NCBI GenBank assembly: GCA_031272615.1
Contig: JAISTL010000295.1
Coordinates: forward strand, 1-7,712
From: Methylobacteriaceae bacterium
GTDB taxonomy: Bacteria; Pseudomonadota; Alphaproteobacteria; Rhizobiales; Beijerinckiaceae
Reading direction: 5' to 3'
Length of the DNA stretch: 7,712 nt
Shown here: positions 5,123 to 7,712 of the stretch, in pieces
How positions within the stretch are numbered: the first letter of the stretch is position 1
Layout: each line of letters starts with the position of its first letter
Translations under genes and position numbers: made by a program
Notes under the pieces: generated by a model
The model's database searches: none
What the model saw: the letters and a program-made list of their open reading frames with translations, nothing else
Told to the model about the DNA's origin: nothing

Positions 5123-6925
5123 ATGTCTCCTCCTGTTCTCCATCTCAAGGATATCGATTTGTCCTTCGGCGGAACGCCGTTGCTGATCGGCGCGGAACTG
5201 GCGATTGCACCGGGAGAGCGACTCTGCCTGGTTGGGCGCAACGGCTCGGGAAAGTCCACATTGCTGAAAATCGCCGCCGGCCTTGTGGAGGCGGACGCGG
5301 GGGAGCGGTTCATCCAACCGGGTGTGACCGTCCGCTATCTGCCGCAGGAGCCTGACCTCACCGGGTTTGCCACCGTTCTGGCGTATGTCGAGGCCGGGTT
5401 GGCGCCGGGAGATGACGCCTATCGCGCCCGCTATGTGCTGGAGCAACTGGGGCTTGCCGGCGACGCGGACCCGGCTCTGCTCTCGGGCGGGGAAATCCGC
5501 CGCGCCGCGCTGGCCAGGGTGCTGGCGCCCCAGCCGGACATTCTGCTGCTCGATGAACCCACCAACCACCTGGATCTGCCGACGGTCGAATGGCTGGAAA
5601 GTGAACTCAAGGCCTTGAAATCGGCCATGGTCCTCATCTCCCACGACCGTCGATTCCTTGAGTCGCTCTCGGACTCCGTTGTCTGGCTTGACCGCGGAAC
5701 CGCGCGCCGGCTGAACCGGGGCTTTGCCGCCTTTGAAGAGTGGCGCGACGACATCCTCGCCCTGGAGGAGCGGGAAGCCCACAAGCTGGATCGCCGGCTG
5801 GTCGCCGAGGCGGATTGGCTGCGCTACGGCGTCACCGCCCGGCGCAAACGCAATGTCCGCCGCCTGTCCCGCCTTTACGCGCTGCGCAAAAAGCGCGCCG
5901 AACTCCGCGCTCCCGTCGGTTCCGCCGCCATGACGGTGACCGAAGCGCAAATCTCCGGCAATCTGGTTATCGAGGCAAATGACGTCGCCAAGGCCTGGGA
6001 TGGACGCCCGTTCGTCAGGGATTTTTCGTTCCGTCTGATGCGGGGGGACCGCATCGGGTTGGTCGGAGCCAACGGCGCCGGCAAAACAACTCTGCTGAAT
6101 GTTCTGATTGGCAGGCTGGCGCCGGATTCCGGCGCGGTCCGCATGGGAACGGACGTGGAGACCGTGGTGATCGACCAGAACAGGGAAAGCCTTGATCCGG
6201 AGGCGACTCTGGCGGAAACCCTGGCCGGGCGGGGGGCGGACCATGTCGTCATCGGCACGGCGTCAAAACATGTCATCGGCTATATGAAGGAGTTTCTCTT
6301 CACCCCCGAACAGGCGCGCACTCCGGTCAAGGCGCTCTCCGGCGGTGAGCGCAACCGCCTGATGCTGGCCCGCGCTTTGGCGCGGCCGTCCAATCTGCTG
6401 GTTCTCGATGAACCGACCAACGATCTCGATCTGGAAACCCTGGACCTGCTGCAGGAGGTTGTGGCGGATTATCCCGGCACGGTGCTGCTTGTCAGCCACG
6501 ATCGTGATTTTCTTGACCGCACGGTGAGCGCGGTGCTGATGGCGGAGGGCGGCGGCGCGTGGCGCGAATACGCCGGCGGTTACACCGATATGCTGGCGCA
6601 GCGCGGTTCCGGAGTCGAGAGGCGCACGGTGGAAAAAACTCCGGCCGCGGTTCCGTCCAGGCCCGTTGAGTCGGGCGCAAACCGCAAACGCAAGCTTTCC
6701 TTCAACGAGCAGCACGACCTGAAAACCCTGCCCGGACTCATCGCCTCCCTGGAAGCGGATATCGGTGCGGTGCGGCTGCGTCTTTCCGACCCGGCGTTTT
6801 ATGAGCGGGATGCCGCGGGCTTCAACACCGAATCCCGCCGTCTCGCGGCTCTGGAAACCGAGCTCGGCGCCGCCGAGGAACGCTGGTTGACTCTCGAACT
6901 GTTGCGCGAAGAGCTGGAGGGGTAG
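5123..6925 (+). CDS. uup: ABC-F family ATPase, Uup type
   Basis: This is a soluble twin-ABC protein of the ABC-F class, which acts on the ribosome rather than in transport. E. coli Uup is linked to transposon excision, branched DNA intermediates and ribosome-related functions. Domain 1: Walker A GRNGSGKS (38-45), signature LSGGE (120-124), Asp144-Glu145 followed by PTNHLD, His174. The basic linker helices (about 215-270) carry the ABC-F interdomain region. Domain 2: Walker A GANGAGKT (315-322), signature LSGGE (405-409), Asp429-Glu430 followed by PTNDLD, His459. Residues about 520-600 form the charged coiled-coil C-terminal domain that marks Uup (starting RKRKLSFNEQ), DNA-binding in E. coli Uup. 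The 600-residue length is close to E. coli Uup (635). There are no membrane segments. The ATG at 5123 suits the domain start but has no Shine-Dalgarno; it is preceded by the anti-Shine-Dalgarno-like TCCTCC. Confidence 0.95.
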   Translation: MSPPVLHLKDIDLSFGGTPLLIGAELAIAPGERLCLVGRNGSGKSTLLKIAAGLVEADAGERFIQPGVTVRYLPQEPDLTGFATVLAYVEAGLAPGDDAYRARYVLEQLGLAGDADPALLSGGEIRRAALARVLAPQPDILLLDEPTNHLDLPTVEWLESELKALKSAMVLISHDRRFLESLSDSVVWLDRGTARRLNRGFAAFEEWRDDILALEEREAHKLDRRLVAEADWLRYGVTARRKRNVRRLSRLYALRKKRAELRAPVGSAAMTVTEAQISGNLVIEANDVAKAWDGRPFVRDFSFRLMRGDRIGLVGANGAGKTTLLNVLIGRLAPDSGAVRMGTDVETVVIDQNRESLDPEATLAETLAGRGADHVVIGTASKHVIGYMKEFLFTPEQARTPVKALSGGERNRLMLARALARPSNLLVLDEPTNDLDLETLDLLQEVVADYPGTVLLVSHDRDFLDRTVSAVLMAEGGGAWREYAGGYTDMLAQRGSGVERRTVEKTPAAVPSRPVESGANRKRKLSFNEQHDLKTLPGLIASLEADIGAVRLRLSDPAFYERDAAGFNTESRRLAALETELGAAEERWLTLELLREELEG

Positions 6926-6982
6926 GGCAATGCTCCCCCCGTCGTCCAAAGTATAAACAGCGTCCCGGCAGGACTAACGGCG

Positions 6983-7017
6983 ATTTTTGAAACAAAAAAG
7001 CGTTTTTTTTCAAAAAT
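6983..7017. repeat. AT-rich imperfect inverted repeat after uup
   Basis: ATTTTTGAAA (6983-6992) plus AAAA (6994-6997) pairs with TTTTTTTTCAAAAAT (7003-7017), giving a 15-position stem with one C-T mismatch and a 5-nt loop. It is nearly all A-T. It may help end uup transcription in either direction or form curved promoter DNA, but it lacks the GC stem of a typical terminator. Confidence 0.45.
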
Positions 7018-7033
7018 AGTACAATTTACCTGA

Positions 7034-7070
7034 AATTAACCATGTTGCTAAAGCGATAATTAACGTTAAT
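7034..7070. promoter_or_regulatory. Palindrome and repeated TTAAC motifs upstream of the porin
   Basis: ATTAACGTTAAT (7059-7070) is a perfect 12-bp palindrome. AATTAAC occurs at 7034-7040 and again at 7058-7064, 24 bp apart. TTAACCAT (7036-7043) equals an 8-mer described as a CtrA-associated motif in Caulobacter. GATAAT (7055-7060) resembles a -10 box but has no good -35. A porin control region is the natural reading; the regulator is unknown. Confidence 0.35.
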
Positions 7071-7080
7071 CGTCCATTAT

Positions 7081-7132
7081 CGGCTCCAGTCGCGAGGGCG
7101 TCCCGTTGGGGGACGCGAGCCGGTCCGCTCGT
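7081..7132 (+). other. Structured porin leader with alternative hairpins
   Basis: GCGTCCC (7098-7104) pairs with GGGACGC (7110-7116) around a 5-nt loop. The outer CGGCTC (7081-7086) pairs with GAGCCG (7117-7122), leaving an 11-nt bulge on the left. Alternatively CGAGC (7116-7120) pairs with GCTCG (7127-7131). The downstream hairpin and the outer stem share bases 7117-7120 and cannot form together. The structures end 20 nt before the porin Shine-Dalgarno. Confidence 0.45.
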
Positions 7133-7151
7133 AATGCCCCGGATGTGTATT

Positions 7152-7156
7152 GGAGG
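7152..7156 (+). promoter_or_regulatory. Shine-Dalgarno site of the porin gene
   Basis: GGAGG lies 6 nt before the ATG at 7163. It selects this ATG over the in-frame TTG at 7106, which would put 19 unrelated residues before the signal peptide. Confidence 0.85.
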
Positions 7157-7162
7157 TTTACT

Positions 7163-7702
7163 ATGACACTCGCCAGGAGTTTTCTTCTCGGTTCCGCCGC
7201 CGTCTTTCTTGCCGCTTCCGGTGCCGCTGCCGCCGATTTGCCCGTCAAAGCCAAGAACGTTGAATATGTGAAGGTGTGCAACACCTATGGAGTCGGATTC
7301 TTTTACGTGCCCGGCACCGACCTTTGCCTGAAACTCGGCGGTCGGATTCGGGCCGAGTATCTGTTTGAAGATGACGACGCCAACGATGACTATGAAATCG
7401 GTTTCCTGGCCCGCGGCCGTGTGGATGTCGATGCCCGTAACGCCACGGAATACGGTACCGTTCGCGCCTTCATGCGCCTGCAGCTCACCACCAGCTCCGG
7501 CGCTTACGGTTCCCATTACACCGAAGTGCTCCATACCGACGATCCGCTGGATCGGGCCTTCGTTCAGTTCATCGGGTTTACCGCCGGTCGTACCCAGTCG
7601 TTCTTTGATTTTTCCGAATGCGTAAACAGGGGTGATATCCGCGTTTCCGACGGCAAGGTCGTGAATTTTCTGGCCTATACGGCCACCATCGGTGACGGCT
7701 AA
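7163..7702 (+). CDS. Alphaproteobacterial porin (Porin_2/Omp2-like), truncated by an in-frame stop
   Basis: This is the N-terminal half of a general outer-membrane porin. Residues 1-24 form a typical Sec signal peptide (Arg5, a hydrophobic core, then Ala-Ala-Ala-Ala before Asp25), probably cleaved after Ala24. The mature start carries family features: VEYVKVC (33-39), FFYVPGTDLCLKLGGRI (46-62) with the conserved Cys39 and Cys55, then alternating beta-barrel strands. The frame ends in TAA at 7700-7702 after 179 residues, whereas Brucella Omp2b is about 360. The stop falls in YTATIGDG-stop, where relatives read YTFTGGNGF, so it replaces an aromatic residue in mid-barrel. The frame stays open past the stop for the 10 bases left (Ser-Gln-Asn). 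It could be a nonsense mutation, a pseudogene, or a sequence error near the window edge. As written, the product could not form a complete barrel. Confidence 0.85.
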   Translation: MTLARSFLLGSAAVFLAASGAAAADLPVKAKNVEYVKVCNTYGVGFFYVPGTDLCLKLGGRIRAEYLFEDDDANDDYEIGFLARGRVDVDARNATEYGTVRAFMRLQLTTSSGAYGSHYTEVLHTDDPLDRAFVQFIGFTAGRTQSFFDFSECVNRGDIRVSDGKVVNFLAYTATIGDG

Positions 7703-7712
7703 TCCCAGAACC

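Noticed and set aside
4926..5186. 86-codon open frame in the yegP-uup gap
   Set aside because: It starts with TTG on the -10-like box, lacks a ribosome site, and runs into uup in another frame; no protein-like conservation is apparent.
4724..6244. 506-codon minus-strand open frame opposite uup
   Set aside because: It is antisense to uup and yegP, low in recognisable motifs, and explained by codon bias of the plus strand.
7010..7534. 174-codon minus-strand open frame across the porin start
   Set aside because: It is antisense to a porin with signal peptide and good ribosome site, and has no features of its own.

Overview
The window looks like chromosomal DNA from an alphaproteobacterium, most likely of the Hyphomicrobiales (Rhizobiales). 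The strongest pointer is the last gene, which opens like the Omp2/RopA-type porins (Porin_2 family) known from Brucella and rhizobia. The coding sequence is GC-rich, the intergenic DNA AT-rich, and GTG is used as a start codon. This assignment is by protein recognition only.

Layout. Positions 1-2267 (+) hold the end of a peptide-type ABC importer operon: an inner-membrane permease cut by the left edge, then a fused two-domain ATPase whose GTG start overlaps the permease stop. An 8-bp gap follows. A convergent single-domain, sugar-type ABC ATPase lies on the minus strand (2276-3016). About 470 bp of non-coding DNA separates it from a divergent DeoR-family regulator (3485-4438, +). Next come a small YegP-type DUF1508 tandem-repeat protein (4500-4838, +), a 284-bp gap with a stem-loop, an ABC-F ATPase of the Uup type (5123-6925, +), a structured 237-bp gap, and a porin reading frame (7163-7702, +) that stops after 179 codons, about half the family length.

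How the genes relate. The permease and fused ATPase clearly work together as an importer. The sugar-type ATPase and the DeoR regulator are divergently placed and may form a regulator/target pair; repeated CTGTG motifs between them would suit an operator, but this is inference. YegP, Uup and the porin look like separate transcription units.

Most worth checking: the sugar-type ATPase has no visible partner subunits and lacks the usual Q-loop glutamine and H-loop histidine; the CTGTG array lies between two -10-like elements; the porin has an in-frame stop at a normally aromatic position; and its leader can fold in two mutually exclusive ways. I see no mobile elements, CRISPR arrays, tRNA or rRNA genes, and no convincing new multi-gene system.
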